From positions 369,633 through 432,621 of the forward strand of contig MNCI01006000.1 in NCBI GenBank assembly GCA_015680685.1: a DNA stretch of 62,989 nucleotides. Direction: 5' to 3'. The DNA is from Gnetum montanum (Eukaryota; Streptophyta; Gnetopsida; Gnetales; Gnetaceae). The notes beneath the pieces are model-generated. The model did no database searches, had not been told where the DNA came from, and worked only from the letters and a program-made list of their open reading frames with translations. Below are positions 21,411-32,666 of this stretch, in pieces; positions within the stretch are counted from its first letter, which is position 1, and each line of letters starts with the position of its first letter. Both the position numbers and the translations under genes were made by a program.

Positions 21411-24150
21411 ATGGCCCCAAAAAGAGGTGCTCAGGGTGAACCCTCGTAGAGAGTTGCTAAGCACCTACGTGGTGGCCGTGGCCAGCAAGGAGAACAAGCA
21501 AAAAATGTTGAACAGGAGGCCCAATCTTTCATTATCCATCAAGAGGCCCCTGCTATTGGGCAGTCGGCCCAAAGTGAGGGGGTAGAAGTACCGGCTCCCG
21601 AACAGGGACAACGTCTCACATTGCCTCTTGATTGCTTTGTTGCCATCTTGAAAAAGTCCACATTGGCCTCAGTCATTGTGGAAATGAACTTCAGTTCGTT
21701 CATGGAATTCACTTTTGAAGTGATGCGGACACAACTCAAAGCATCCCCATTGTGGCCGATCCTATCTAACAGTGGTGAATGGTACCTAGGGGAAGTCTAT
21801 CAATTCTGGCACAATAAGGACAAAGGTACCACTGTGAATATCTGTGGGGTGAATGTCTCTTACGCAGTCAAAGATATAGTTGTAGCTCTCAACCTGTCCA
21901 ATGAAGGGGCCAAGGGTGCTTACCTGTCTACTAGGTTCGACCCCGAAACGAAGAGACTGTGGTTGAAGTAGGCATACGGCAAAGAAGATAAATCATACCA
22001 TGAGATGACCTTGGAAGAGAGAACCTACTTCAAGATCGGGACATACTACATGTTTCCCACCAAACAGCTCAATCACATCTCCACTTATGCGGCTAAGGGA
22101 AGTGCCATTTTAATGGGAAAATTTTCAGTTAACGTTCTTCAATACTATTTTGTAGAAATCCAATGGTGGTTTGAAGAAACAAAATCAGGGAGATCAACAC
22201 TTTCGTTTCCCTATCTGATCAGAAAGTTGTGCAAGCGTGTGGGAATCTTAGGATATATTAATGATGTCCTTTGAAAGGCTTGGCATGCCTCCTTTGCAGA
22301 GCTCCTCAAACCGCAATACCAAGAAAAGATTTTGGTGAGGAGCAAGAAGTTGAAAAGGAGGCAGAACCAAGAACTGAAATGTAACAAGAGCTTGAGTAGC
22401 ACTCGCAAGCACAAGCTCTATCGCCGTCACCACAAGATTAAAGACTATCAATGAGACACCTACAAAGAATCATTGAGATCGTCATCTAGGGGAGCAGGGA
22501 TGAGGTCAATCTCTTCCGGGTTATGGATGACGTCATACGACCCACCATATTAGTCGATCCAACAAGGGGGGAGATCTCGATTTAGTTAAGAGGAGGGGGA
22601 TCTCAATGGTCACGCCAAATTTTTGGAAACGTTGCATCCTTTCAGGTCACTTTGGAGATTGGAGAAGGTGCCATAGTCGTGGTGCTACAGCACGAGGATG
22701 TAATAGGCACAACAGAGGTGATCATTGATCACATCAAGGAATCATTCAATGTTCTTGTTGTGCCTTTGACCGATCTAGCCGGGACAAGAGATACACAAAT
22801 GTTGACCAGGACCTCAATGACTCTTGCAGTGCATGAGGATGTACTTGATTGTTTGCTATAGATAGGTCAAGTGATGACCACTCTGTTTGACATCCCCATC
22901 GATGTTATTGTGGCACAATCGGATCTCATCACTACAAAAGGAAAGTTGGTCATGATTGAGGTCAGGGTAGAGCATGCAGAAGCTGAGGTGCAAAGATTGC
23001 ATGAAGAGTTGGCTGCCTTGCGCACTAAACGATAAGATCTTGCCTGTTTTATCACACTAGACCAACTAGAGCAGTTTCAGATGGAGGAGCTTACCAAGCT
23101 GGAAAAAGGAGAGAGCAGCTGCAGAGCAAGCAAAGGAGATGGCAATCTGGAACACCTCCGCTGTAGATGCGTGAACTCATGTGCATAAAAAGGCATTGAT
23201 TGTTGTTCAAGAAGAAAACAAGCAGCTTGCTAAAGAGAATGCTTGGTTGACCATAGTGAAAAAGCAAAAGAACATCTTGAAAGAGTGTCCACCAGTTGAG
23301 GGAACAATTGGCGAGGGTCAACCAGGATATGAGTTGATTGGCCTGAGAAAATAGAACCCTCTCTATCGAAGAGGTACACGTTATTCGTCAAAAGACAGCA
23401 ATTGAGATTAGTGCATGGTAGAATGAGGCCAAGAAACATGAGAAGTTAAAAGAACACTTCTGGGACTAGGTTGGCATGTATAAGGAAATTAATGAGAAGG
23501 AAATCAAGATTGCCAAGGTCGACATCAACTCCTTGGTAGCACAAAATTCTGAATGGCAGGCCATTTTGGACAGTTATGCCATGGTCCAACAAGCAGAAGT
23601 TAAAAATAAGGAACTTGTAGATAGAAGATTTAAAGGAATACATGGCGTTGGCTAACCTTAGATATGTCAACTTTGCCATGTTAATAGAAGGTCATCCCCG
23701 AAGCGAGTTGGAGAAGCAAGTGGCAACCACTTACGCACTGTATGAGAAAGAGTTTGCGGATTGGAAGGATGCTTTGCAAAAGTTACAGGTGGCAAACTTA
23801 GAATTTTAGAAGTGGTCAAAGCTAGCTACTAGGGAGAGAAAGATGTAGCCTCGAACCTAGCTCGAAGATTGACAAACTATCATGAGCTAAGGGATAAAGC
23901 TAGGGCCTTTGAGGAGGAACGACGACAGTTCGAGGCATGGTACGTCAAGGAAAATCAAATGTTTCTACAATTGCCATGTCTTTGGGAGGTACCAGCACCA
24001 ACACACATTGGCACAGCAGCCTAGATGGTGCATGACCCAAGGACAGAGGAAGAAAAATTGTAGGCCTTGCTCAACTGTTACAAATTCCAGTAGCCTGATG
24101 ACAAAGGGAAGCGACCAATGGAAGAGCCACCACCCTCGGGCACTACATGA
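21411..24150 (+). pseudogene. extra ORF: plant-transposon-protein-like domain plus coiled coil, few stops
   Basis: ATG at 21411 opens a frame that runs to about 22450 with only three stops: TAG at 21447 and 21969, TGA at 22272. The 21621-22274 part has the look of the 'putative plant transposon protein' domain found beside Tat/Athila elements: F-x-L-W-L-K-like strand, M-F-P-T-K-Q-L-N-H and F-P-Y-L-I-R-K-L-C-K-R segments. From about 22650 the reading, with frame changes, becomes charged and heptad-like (for example A-E-V-Q-R-L-H-E-E-L-A-A-L near 22990), as in a long coiled coil. Homologous segments occur in the 11.9-kb element (47560-45805, - strand). Function unknown. Confidence 0.7.
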
Positions 24151-24302
24151 GCCTTCCAGTCTTGTTTTGTTTTGTAATAATGTGTCCCATTTTTGTACTG
24201 CACCACTGCGGCATGCGAAGAGTCAGTTATTTTGTCCATTGTTGGAGTCAGTCAATCATCCCATACCTGTCCAATATTTTGTAAAGGACTTGTTCCTCAT
24301 TT

Positions 24303-24344
24303 TTGTTTAACTCGAGGACAAGTTTTGGTTCAGTCATGGGGGTA
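24303..24344 (+). promoter_or_regulatory. polypurine tract region before the 3' LTR
   Basis: CTCGAGGACAAGTTTTGG then CATGGGGGTA abuts the 3' LTR. The 'ctcgaggac..agttt' block ahead of the tract is the usual 3' signature of Tat/Athila-type Ty3/gypsy elements and recurs at the other elements of this window. Confidence 0.8.
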
Positions 24345-25265
24345 TGATGAGATGTGATTTGATGGGCCCTGACATCGGATACGCGACGTCGGAGTCCTGA
24401 TGTTGTGTACCCAATGTTGGGGCTAATAAGCGACGTTGAATACCTTACGTCGCCTCATCTGGTCCTTGCCTATAAATACTGCACTTGGGCTTCCGGATGA
24501 GACAGTTTTTAGCATATCTTAGAAATAGTTAGTTCTCAGTTTTTTTTCTTTTAAGTCTGTTATTCCTAGTGCATGCCTGTAGTGTGATGTTTGTAACTGT
24601 ATGACACCTTTGTTCAAGTGTGACGTACTTGGACACGTTACATTACTGGCAATAAAGATCGAGATTACTTCTATCATTGTAGCATCCACTTAGATTAATA
24701 TTATTGCTTTAATTATTTAATGCTTTTTAAAGCTAAACAATTCTGTTTATTGTTATTTACTGTTCCTATTGTTAAGCGGAACATGTACTCCTTAATCACG
24801 AGCGTTTAAGTGTAAATACTTGGTTGCCCAAAGGTGTATCATTTGGCACAACCAGTGACGTACACTTGGTAATCCTAGAAGTATTTCCACAAAGTCCAAG
24901 ACGTGTACAGACGATTAAGAGCAGATATCATCACCTTAGGCTAATTTAAACTTTGTTTTCATTATTCATTAGTTAATCAATTTATCTCTTTCTGTCATCA
25001 GGAGTAGCGTAGAAATTAGACCACATCGTATGCCCCACTTTGGACTAAACCATACGTGNGGAAATTAGACCACATCGTATGCCCCACTTTGGACTAAACC
25101 ATACGTGATAAAGAAGCCCCTAGTCCAAGTGGAAAAACAACAAATTGCAATCAAAGCATAACGATCTAGATGCCACAACTAGTCCCATCCATGGAATTCG
25201 ACCAGATTGTGCGTAAACACTTGTGATTCATATGGTTGAGCATAGGGGTACCTCACTGCTTATTA
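24345..25265 (+). repeat. 3' LTR (921 bp as assembled)
   Basis: TGATGAGATGTG start, TATAAATA at 24471-24478, end CTTATTA (CA changed to TA). It is longer than the 5' LTR through about 50 extra bases near the start, about 18 near 24767 and a 49-bp assembly duplication at 25059. Confidence 0.9.
25012..25107. other. 47-bp exact duplication around a single N (likely assembly join)
   Basis: 25012-25058 and 25061-25107 are identical, separated by N (25059) and one g. The 5' LTR of the same element has this stretch once. Two contig ends that overlap but were not merged would give exactly this. Confidence 0.85.
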
Positions 25266-25270
25266 GTAGG

Positions 25271-26030
25271 CAAAGTATTTGACAATAATTTTCTATGGCT
25301 TGCTATTTACTTGATGCCATAGCTTGAATGTATATTTTTATCATGCCACCAAATTAGCATGTGCCTAAAGATATCTACTGGGGATCAAACTAAGTGAACA
25401 ATGCCTTACTAATGGTGAGTACAATCATAACATATTTAATCAAGAATCCAAGCATAAACAGCAAGTAGTGGGTACAAATGTATAGTACACACTATTCCCA
25501 TGAACTTTTAGGCTTTGTATTTAAAACATAAATGATACATAGCATAAGCTGCATGTGACATGATGGAGACTTTAAGTACTTCGTGTTGCACAAGCTACAC
25601 AATCCGTTGCAAATTTCAAATGAAGCCCCAATGATACATCCCATGGTGGAGTTAAACTGTTGTGCTATCTCAAACCTGGTTCTTGTTGTCTAGGCTAAAG
25701 GTTAATGCATGACATTGTGATACTAGTATTGTTAGGAGTTAGCATGTTGCTTGTAGTAGGTGACATCTGAAATTTAGGCCTTCTACGTTCTTAGAGCAAT
25801 TTTAATCTCCCATAGAAGTAGAACTGAACTTGAAGTCCTATTCTAAAATATTAATTCAAAAAATTATCTTGCAAAAATTAAGTGTTTACATATTTTCAAC
25901 CTTGCTATAAATGAATTTGACTTATATATAGCTATATAGGTTTATGTATACATATCAAAAGGAGGGAATTACATAAATCAACTAACATTAAAATCCTAGA
26001 ATTATAAATAGAACATTAATTATAGGACTC
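25271..26030. other. intron 2 sequence after the LTR element, no feature seen
   Basis: AT-rich, no open frame of note and no transposon signature. Confidence 0.45.
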
Positions 26031-26100
26031 CAAAGAGTGCATTAGCACTCCAAATGTTGTGGGTTCAATTCTCATCACCTGCAGCTTCAGATTGCTCCTT
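26031..26100 (+). mobile_element. SINE-like fragment with B box
   Basis: 'gtgggttcaattctcatcac' at about 26069 matches an RNA polymerase III B box (GGTTCAANTC form). The preceding 'gcattagcactccaaatgtt' is typical of tRNA-derived plant SINE heads. The A-box half is incomplete. Confidence 0.45.
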
Positions 26101-26116
26101 TGAAGTTCTATCTCCG

Positions 26117-26144
<28 letters not shown>
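26117..26144. repeat. (AT)14 microsatellite
   Basis: Uninterrupted AT run between two SINE-like pieces. Confidence 0.9.
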
Positions 26145-26147
<3 letters not shown>

Positions 26148-26315
26148 GAAGCTAAAATTTTTGCTTACGTCCACTAGAGCCCTTGGATCTATTAAACTAG
26201 TCTCAAAATTCTTTTTACAATTTGTTTTTTATAAAATTTATAACTTAGTGCTACAGAGTGGAATTGAACCTATGACCTAGAGTTGCCAAGCCAAGACTCT
26301 TATCACTAAGCTAAC
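26145..26315 (-). mobile_element. tRNA-derived SINE, copy 1
   Basis: On the - strand the A box TAGCTTAGTGATAAGAG (26297-26313) and B box GGTTCAATTCC (26260-26270) have tRNA-like spacing. The body shares 'gtccacta.ga.ccct..gatc' and 'ctttttaca' with the copy at 31835-31978, which shows that both belong to one family. Confidence 0.75.
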
Positions 26316-26541
26316 TGTCATTGTCATTCTTGTCTAAGGGAATAACATTGAGTGGTAGTATAGCAATTGTAAATTTGCAAATTGCAGTTAAGAAAAATCT
26401 GTGGCTAATGTTGAAGTATAGAACAGAGTACATGTAGAAAAACCTTTCAACTTTATGAAATTATGTTTTAAAATTGCTCTAACCATTCTTGAAAGCTAAT
26501 AAGCTACCTTAGCTCATAGTAGGAGAATTGAATAAAGAGCA

Positions 26542-28935
26542 TGTTGGTGTAGGAACACCTGTTCTGATTTCCTTGTGCTTGTTCTACAAGTTGTTTTGCA
26601 GGTTTTGCACTTGGAGAAGACCTGGATGCATGTGTCTAGTTTTTGTGTTGAATTTTTATGATGAAGATTCTTGGATGTTTTGGCATGTTTGGAGGTGTTT
26701 TTGGCGTAGTTTGATGAGTTTAGGAGGTTCCAGGATATATGGGGACTTGTTGGGAGGCATACGAAGGCTCCCGACGTCAAAACAAGCATTTTCATTTTGG
26801 CACCTTCAGGATAGACGTCTCCCTAAAAAGATAGACATCTTTCCAGAGATGTCTCCCCTAAAGTGTAGACATCTTTAGTCCATAGAAGACATCTACCAAA
26901 AACAGTAGATGTCTCTCCCAAGAGCTAGTCTTTCACAGAAGACGTCTCTTTAGAAAGATAGATGTCTCCCAAAAATAGTCTCTCCCGAGAACAGAGCTTG
27001 TACAGAAGACGTTTACATGAAACAAGAGACGCCTATGTTGACAAAGAAGAAAAGCTCGGATGTGGCATATTGATTGGGAAACATCCAAAAGACTCTAGAT
27101 CTATGTGGGAAACATCTAGGGAGGAAAAAAGAAAGCTTCCTAGGGTTTTGGATCTTTATAATTATGTATGCCTTCATCCATGAGAAGGGGAGGAGAGCTG
27201 GTATGTAAGAGGGGAGATTGTATGCAAGGAGAACTAGGCAAGAGAGATTGGGTGACATTGGATGAGTGCAATAGGTGATTGCAGCTCCAAGATCAGCTTG
27301 TGGTGTGTTGTTCTATGTGTTCTGTTCTCTTGTATCTCACTTGTGAGTTGAGATCTTAGTCCTGGGTTGTGGGAGAGATTTCTATTGGTTGTGTCTTGAA
27401 TGAGAACAACCATTGTGTGATTGTAGAGCCTCATGCTCTGCAATATCGTTTGAGTGTGATAGGTTTTTGGATGCTTGTGGGTTGTGTGAACCCTGTTGTA
27501 ATCTTCGAATAATTTTAATTGAAGTTAGCTAGTTTTCTTGTTTTCTAGCAATAATTTTATCTTTTCATAATATCTGGATTTAGTGCATTGAAGGTGGTTT
27601 AATTGTAGAGTGAACCTGCTCCACATGTGAAGCAAATTGGAAGTATATATTATTAAGGTGAATACTTTTCGAATTGTTGGTATAATTAAATACATGAATA
27701 AAGCAATAACAGCAAGCATTAAGCCTTATTGCTTGTAGGTAGTTTGTGATTTTTAACATATCATTGTGCTTTCATTGTTGTAATTTGGTTGCATGTTAAA
27801 GCCATTACATTGGCCATTATGAATATGTGACTTGTTTAATTTTTAGAATTGGTGTTTTTATGCTTTAAAGATTAAGGTTGTAGTAAGCTGTGCTAAAACA
27901 AAATTTTTCTGCTTTATTGCATGGAGGTAATTTGTGGTTTGTGCATTTCATTGTGCTTACATTGTTGTTATTTGGGTCCATGTTATATGCAACATGTTTC
28001 ACTCTCAGAATTGGGCTTTTCAAGTTTTTGAGATTGTAGTGTAGACGCCATATGCAAACCATGTTTGGAGTGTTTGGAGTTAGTGGTAGATGTTATATGT
28101 CTTTTATTGATGTTTTATAGGTCAGAATTTGATTTGGGTTGGGGTGCATGTAGCAGTCCACTTGCAATCCCTAATTTTGTCATGTTGCAGTTAGGTTGCT
28201 AGTTGCAGTCAATCAGTAGCATATTACAGGCAAAGCGTGGGTGCAGTCTTGCCACAGTCCCTTCCGATGTCCAAAATTCAAATGCATAGCAGACTATGGA
28301 TTAGATGCAGGTCCTAGTTAGGTTGCAGCCAATTGACAAGGTGTTGCAGATTACAACCCATTTGCACTGACAAAGTTGATGTCTCAGGAATATGTTGTGG
28401 CATACTGCAAACAATGCACACTTGTGAGGAGTGCGTTAGACATAATCCAGTTGCACCAATTCTTTATGAAGTATCGGAAAAATCCTAACTACAAGGTAGC
28501 TGAGTAGCTATGGTTTGCAGCTGGGTTATAGTCCATTGTTGGTCCACTGTTGGATGCAGTTGGAGCCAGAGAAGTTATTTTAAAAAGTTGCAGATTAAAA
28601 TGTGGACAATTTTGTGGGAGAAATAATAGAAGAGTTAAAAATATAAAATGTAAAAGCCTACAAATAGACGAAGTGGATGTCTAATTAGGGGTTAATTATT
28701 CATTAGTGTTGACAGCTAATGAAGTGTGAGAGTAAGGAGTGATCTTGACGAGACCGAATCTTCCATGCTTGAAGTTGTAATTTCTTCATGAAGTTGAGTT
28801 GAATGATTGCTTGTAGCCTACTAAATCCTTGTGTTATCATTTTGTTTCTATTCCTTATGCTCTGCTGAACTGCAGGTTAGGGAAGATGATTAAAGGAGAC
28901 GTCCCAACCATTTGGTGTTCAAGTGGCTCCATCTG
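26542..28935 (+). mobile_element. probable LTR and leader of a decayed Ty3/gypsy element
   Basis: It starts TGTTGGTGTAGG, a common LTR beginning. An AGACGTCT-type repeat block, several TATA-like motifs and a GT-rich transcribed-leader look follow. It ends shortly before a tRNA-iMet-like primer site (about 28945). Protease and integrase remnants of the same orientation follow at 29.8-30.9 kb. The borders are uncertain and no target duplication was found; 28140-28560 is a separate GC-richer block with repeated 'gttgcag'. Confidence 0.35.
26810..27030. repeat. cluster of AGACGTCT-like octamers
   Basis: About ten copies of the near-palindrome (a/t)ga(c/t)(g/a)tct occur in both orientations at irregular spacing of 12-35 bp. 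Two more occur near 31212 and 31228. Confidence 0.7.
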
Positions 28936-28939
28936 CTTT

Positions 28940-28962
28940 AGGCTGTGTATCAAAGCAAAAAT
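28940..28962 (+). promoter_or_regulatory. possible tRNA-iMet-type primer site
   Basis: 'gtgtatcaaagc' resembles the TGGTATCAGAGC primer site used by chromoviruses, with changes. It fits the downstream Ty3/gypsy remnants, but the match is short. Confidence 0.3.
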
Positions 28963-29329
28963 CAAATGATTTCTTTGAAATTCTTCCATGTTTGAGTTTG
29001 ATTTGGCAATTTTCTTAAAGAATCTTTGAAGGCTCTGAAAAATTTATAGATTTGAATAAGACATGTGCTTATTATTCTTCCTTTCCATCAAGAATCCTTC
29101 CTTTTCCAAAAAGTTCTGAAGTTTTCAGCATATCTACCTATTTCTTCATCCATATTCAAGAGGAAAGATACGTTGTTGAAGAATATGTCTTTGAACCTTT
29201 CTCATATTTAGGGTAAGGGCTTGGAATTCATCTTATAACTTTCATTTGAGGCTTGAATTATCTTCATTTTACCATTGCTAGCACCTTCTGAGTAAATTTG
29301 TTCAGATTTGGTTTCATCATGACTTTTGA

Positions 29330-29680
29330 AAGGTTATATTTTCTCCTGTTTTGACTTCACCAAGCTGAAAGCTGTTGAGAGAGCACATGTGCTAATGCGC
29401 ACAAAGTTCCACTGATCCAAGTCCAAGCTATTACAAGACCTTGTGTTGATTTTGGCATAGTAAAATGTTGATTTATAGCCTTCCAAACTCTTCCAAATAT
29501 GGGCAAATTGCAGAACAGTACAAAAATATATGATTCGTATCTTAACAAGCATTCTTATAGAAGCAACATTTATTAATCATCATCTATCCTTGTTTTAATA
29601 AATTATTAATTTTTTAAAATTTTCCTTTTTGTGCCAATTTAAACAGACATGAATAGTAGGAATTAAACCCACTTTCTTCT
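29330..29680 (-). pseudogene. LINE C-terminal zinc-binding fragment
   Basis: Read on the - strand, a Cys-rich stretch followed by I-Y-F-C-T-V-L-Q-F-A-H-I-W-K resembles the 'H-hydrophobic-C-F-A-x-x-I-W' end of the RVT zinc-binding domain of plant LINEs. Only this piece is recognisable, and stops and frame changes are present. Confidence 0.45.
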
Positions 29681-29814
29681 GGCAAATAGCTTCTTTATCT
29701 ACTTGACTTATGAATAAAGTATCATAAGCCTTTGCAACTTTGTATGAATGTTTATTTTTCTATGACCATGCCTGACCATCTTGAGATTTCATGAAGTAAT
29801 TTGCATCCATGCAT

Positions 29815-30180
29815 GTATTCTTACAAAATGATAGTGTTTTATGTGATGTAGTGCCTATTGATAGTTCACATGTTGTTCTTGGTAGGCCTTATAATTTTGA
29901 TCCCAAAGCTAGGTTTTGTTTGAAGAAGTGCATGAAGCATATTGAAGAATGGAAAGAATCATGTTTTAATTCCCCTTTTACCTAAAGAAATCTCCAAAGA
30001 ATTCAAAGCAAGTCCTTCCTTGGTCCTTATGAGAGAGATAGAATGCTTCAAGAAATTCAAACAGCTGGTTTTGGGCTCACTTCACCCTTCAAATGAAGTA
30101 TTGACCAGGGTTTTCCTAATGTGTTCAAATTCAAGATGGATGGATTGCCTCCTTTTAGGAGATACAACATGAAATTGATT
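29815..30180 (+). pseudogene. Ty3/gypsy protease-to-RT linker fragment
   Basis: It reads D-V-V-P-I-D-S-S-H-V-V-L-G-R-P-Y-N-F-D, which matches the conserved end of the chromovirus protease (D-V-x-P-M-D-x-C-H-L-L-L-G-R-P-W-Q-F-D). A shift to the frame at 29942 then gives V-L-I-P-L-L-P-K-E, the linker that follows. The active-site half of the protease is not seen. Confidence 0.7.
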
Positions 30181-30239
30181 TTGTTCCAGGGGCATGATCA
30201 AGACTTCAGGGAGGTATGGTCAAACTTGATGAATCCTCT

Positions 30240-30465
30240 AATCTAGGATACACGTTGATTTGATTATTATTTTAAAAACAACATGTTAATCTACAAGGTG
30301 AAACTTTGTGCCTCTAATTGTGATTAAGGGGTGGGTATGTACCCCTTGGACATATAGTCAATATGAAACTTCAGCAGAAGATAATGGTGTGTTAGATCAG
30401 CATACTTGTTGGAATTGAACTTAGTGAGTGCAAACTGCAAGCCACATGCTTTAACCAACTGCACA
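30240..30465 (-). mobile_element. tRNA-derived SINE, second type
   Basis: On the - strand the A box GCAGTTGGTTAAAGC (30448-30463) and B box GTTCAATTCC (30411-30420) have tRNA spacing. The body contains 'ggggtacatacccaccccttaatc'-like sequence. The left border is approximate. Confidence 0.6.
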
Positions 30466-30609
30466 ATGCCTCATTGAAATTTTTTTGAAAATTTTTTTTA
30501 TTTGATTGTGGAGAAATATGTAGATGATAGAATTAACGTGTAGATCTTATCATCAACCTAGGCTAACACAAATGTTGAAAATTTTGTTAAATAATGTGAT
30601 GTATATCAA

Positions 30610-30870
30610 ACAGCTAAGTGCAGAATGAATGTTTCTGGACACTAGTTGCCATTACCTCCTTCCAAGCTTTGGAGAGTGTTTCTAAGGACTTTATTTTAGG
30701 GCTTCCAAAGACAATGTATGGACATGTTTGTATCTCTGTTTCTGTGGACAGATTCACCAAGATGGCACACTTCATCCCATGTAAGAAGGCTAGTGATGCT
30801 TCCTATGTTGCTTCATTGTTCTTTTAAAAGGTGGGAAGCCTCTATGGAATCCCATTGAATATAGTTAACT
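30610..30870 (+). pseudogene. Ty3/gypsy (chromovirus-like) integrase fragment
   Basis: It reads [14 protein letters not shown] and [12 protein letters not shown], the start of the integrase core with the first catalytic Asp (D in S-K-D-F). The following G-S-L-Y-G-I-P fits after one stop. The rest of the core is missing. Confidence 0.8.
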
Positions 30871-31636
30871 ATTGAGATGTATTATTTATTAGTCATTTTT
30901 AGTGATTATTGTGAAAATCTTGGGAATTGAATTGAATTTTTCTTCAGCTTAAGATAAATAATGGGCAAACTGGAGTAGTAAGAAAATGTTAAGTATCATG
31001 CTTAGATGTGTCCGTATAGTTTAGCTAGAACAAGGAGAGAGTCATGTTTTGGCTATATATCATTGAGCTGTGTGATTATTGCTAGTGAACTTAACAATAT
31101 TTTTTAATCGCACTTAAAGTTGGAATCCTAGAACTCTAGACGATATGCTTTTCATTTTATAGCAAACCAGAAAATCAAATCCCGGCATTAATGCTGCCAA
31201 TACAGGGAGATATACATCTAGACGAAAGATGTCTCTACAGTTGAGTGGCAAACCAAGTTACATACATAATAAGAAAGGTTTTGTAGAAAGGTAGCAATGC
31301 ATGGACAGCTATGTATTTTCATGACTTATCATACAACTTTCAATAACAGAACTGACATTGCTATTAAGGCACATTTTGTGTCCAACTTGATAACTGGAAA
31401 CTGTTGGTGAAAATGCTATATCATTTTTTAATTTATTTTGTTTCTTAGAATTTAATTGACTGTCTAATTTTAATGGATTAAGAAACATTTTCTAATTTAT
31501 TTTTTAGCCAGGAGGTCAACTACCAATCATATGGAAGGACCTGATTTTGTAATGCTAAATTATAATTTATCCATAACCTAGGTTACAGGTTTGATTTGAG
31601 TGAACAATGCATTGTAAAAATTTCAGTTTCATAGCC

Positions 31637-31765
31637 CTCTAGAGGTCCTGTTCCTGTAACACTAAATTATATTTCTTCTCTAGAGGTCTTGTTCTTGTAA
31701 CACTAAATTATAGTTCTTCTGTGACCCTCTAGGGGCCTGATTTTGTAATAAATTTTCATCCTATA
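31637..31765. repeat. short tandem repeat, 41-49-bp unit, three copies
   Basis: Units start at 31637, 31678 and 31727 with ctctag(a/g)gg, then tcctgttcctgtaacactaaatta or close to it. A more diverged copy lies near 31538. Confidence 0.7.
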
Positions 31766-31834
31766 TCATACAAATTTTTTTAAGAATAAATCTATTTGAT
31801 TTTTCGTAAAGAGAAAAGATTCTCTAGGAGGGTT

Positions 31835-31978
31835 TAGCATTTATGTCCACTAAGACCCTCAGATCAGAGCAGTTTCAGAACTCCTTTTACATATTTTCTA
31901 TGATACATAACAGTGTTGTCCATTGGAATTGAACCTATGACCTGAGGTTTCATGTCAGGATTCTTACTGCTAAGCTAA
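31835..31978 (-). mobile_element. tRNA-derived SINE, copy 2
   Basis: B box GGTTCAATTCC (31925-31935) and A box TAGCTTAGCAGTAAGAA (31961-31977) on the - strand. The body matches copy 1 ('tgtccacta.gaccct.agatc'). Confidence 0.7.
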
Positions 31979-32452
31979 CATTTTTAAAGAAATACATTTT
32001 ATTTGGAGATAACTTTAAATGCTTAAATCATATTAAATCATAATTGAATTTCACGAAAAGTAATTGTTTTGACACCAAAATATACAAGGAATTGTTTTTT
32101 TTTTTAATTTTTAAATACGAGGTTATGTTTATGATAATTTGCTGTTTAAATTATATTAAGTTCCTTTTGATAGAAAGAAAATGCCATTATAATGTCAAAA
32201 ATACGTGATTGTTGTTAAATTTTACTACTGTAGTTAACAAATATGCACTGTCAGCGTTGCAATAATTTTAAGTTTCTGACTGTCAAATGCAGTTTTAGTG
32301 CTTATCTTGAAAGAAATTGCTGCATGCTTTTATTCCTCTGTGCTTCCAAACTTACCAAAAGAATTATATTTTTGTCTTAAAACAATTTTAAATAAAACAG
32401 ATTAAAAGTTTGATCTTGCAAGGCCTAATAATTTCTATGTTTTTCTTAAAAG

Positions 32453-32666
32453 GAGGGGAATTGGCAAGCACCTCTTGAATGCCAGCGAGAAACTTGTGCA
32501 GCAAATGGGTCTGAAGGAAATGTATCTGCATTGCAGAATAGTTGATTTGGCCCCTTTCAGTATGTACATAAAATCTGGCTACAGGGTTGTGGAAACAGAC
32601 AACTTATTTACATTGCTGACATTGCAGCGACGAAGGCATTTAATGTACAAGGAACTTTATACATAA
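32453..32666 (+). CDS. GNAT N-acetyltransferase, exon 3 (residues 264-334)
   Basis: 214 nt. Completes R264 and reads R-R-G-I-G-K-H-L-L, the acetyl-CoA motif (R-x-x-G-x-G). Then come Y-L-H-C-R-I-V-D and A-P-F-S-M-Y-I-K-S-G-Y-R-V-V, the standard C-terminal GNAT strand with the conserved Tyr, and L-Q-R-R-R-H-L-M-Y-K-E-L near the end. TAA at 32664-32666. With exons 1 and 2 the coding length is 1005 nt, divisible by three, and no stop interrupts it. Confidence 0.92.

Larger units (their letters stand above)
19846..25270 (+). mobile_element. complete non-autonomous LTR retrotransposon (19851-25265), TSD GTAGG
   Basis: LTRs at 19851-20657 and 24345-25265 flank a 3.7-kb internal region, and GTAGG is duplicated at 19846-19850 and 25266-25270. 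A tRNA-Asp-type primer site and a purine tract are in place. No reverse transcriptase, RNase H, integrase or protease is visible, so mobilisation would have needed another element's enzymes. It carries only a gag-like start and a long extra ORF. It lies in the same orientation as the host gene. The two LTRs look about 90% identical by eye, mostly differing by transitions, so the insertion is old. Confidence 0.93.
16187..32452 (+). other. GNAT intron 2 (16,266 bp)
   Basis: Donor GTATTT, acceptor TTCTTAAAAG with a T-rich tract before it. Phase 2: it splits R264 of the acetyl-CoA motif. It contains a complete LTR retrotransposon, several tRNA-derived SINE heads, Ty3/gypsy protease and integrase remnants and an antisense LINE scrap. 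Confidence 0.85.
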
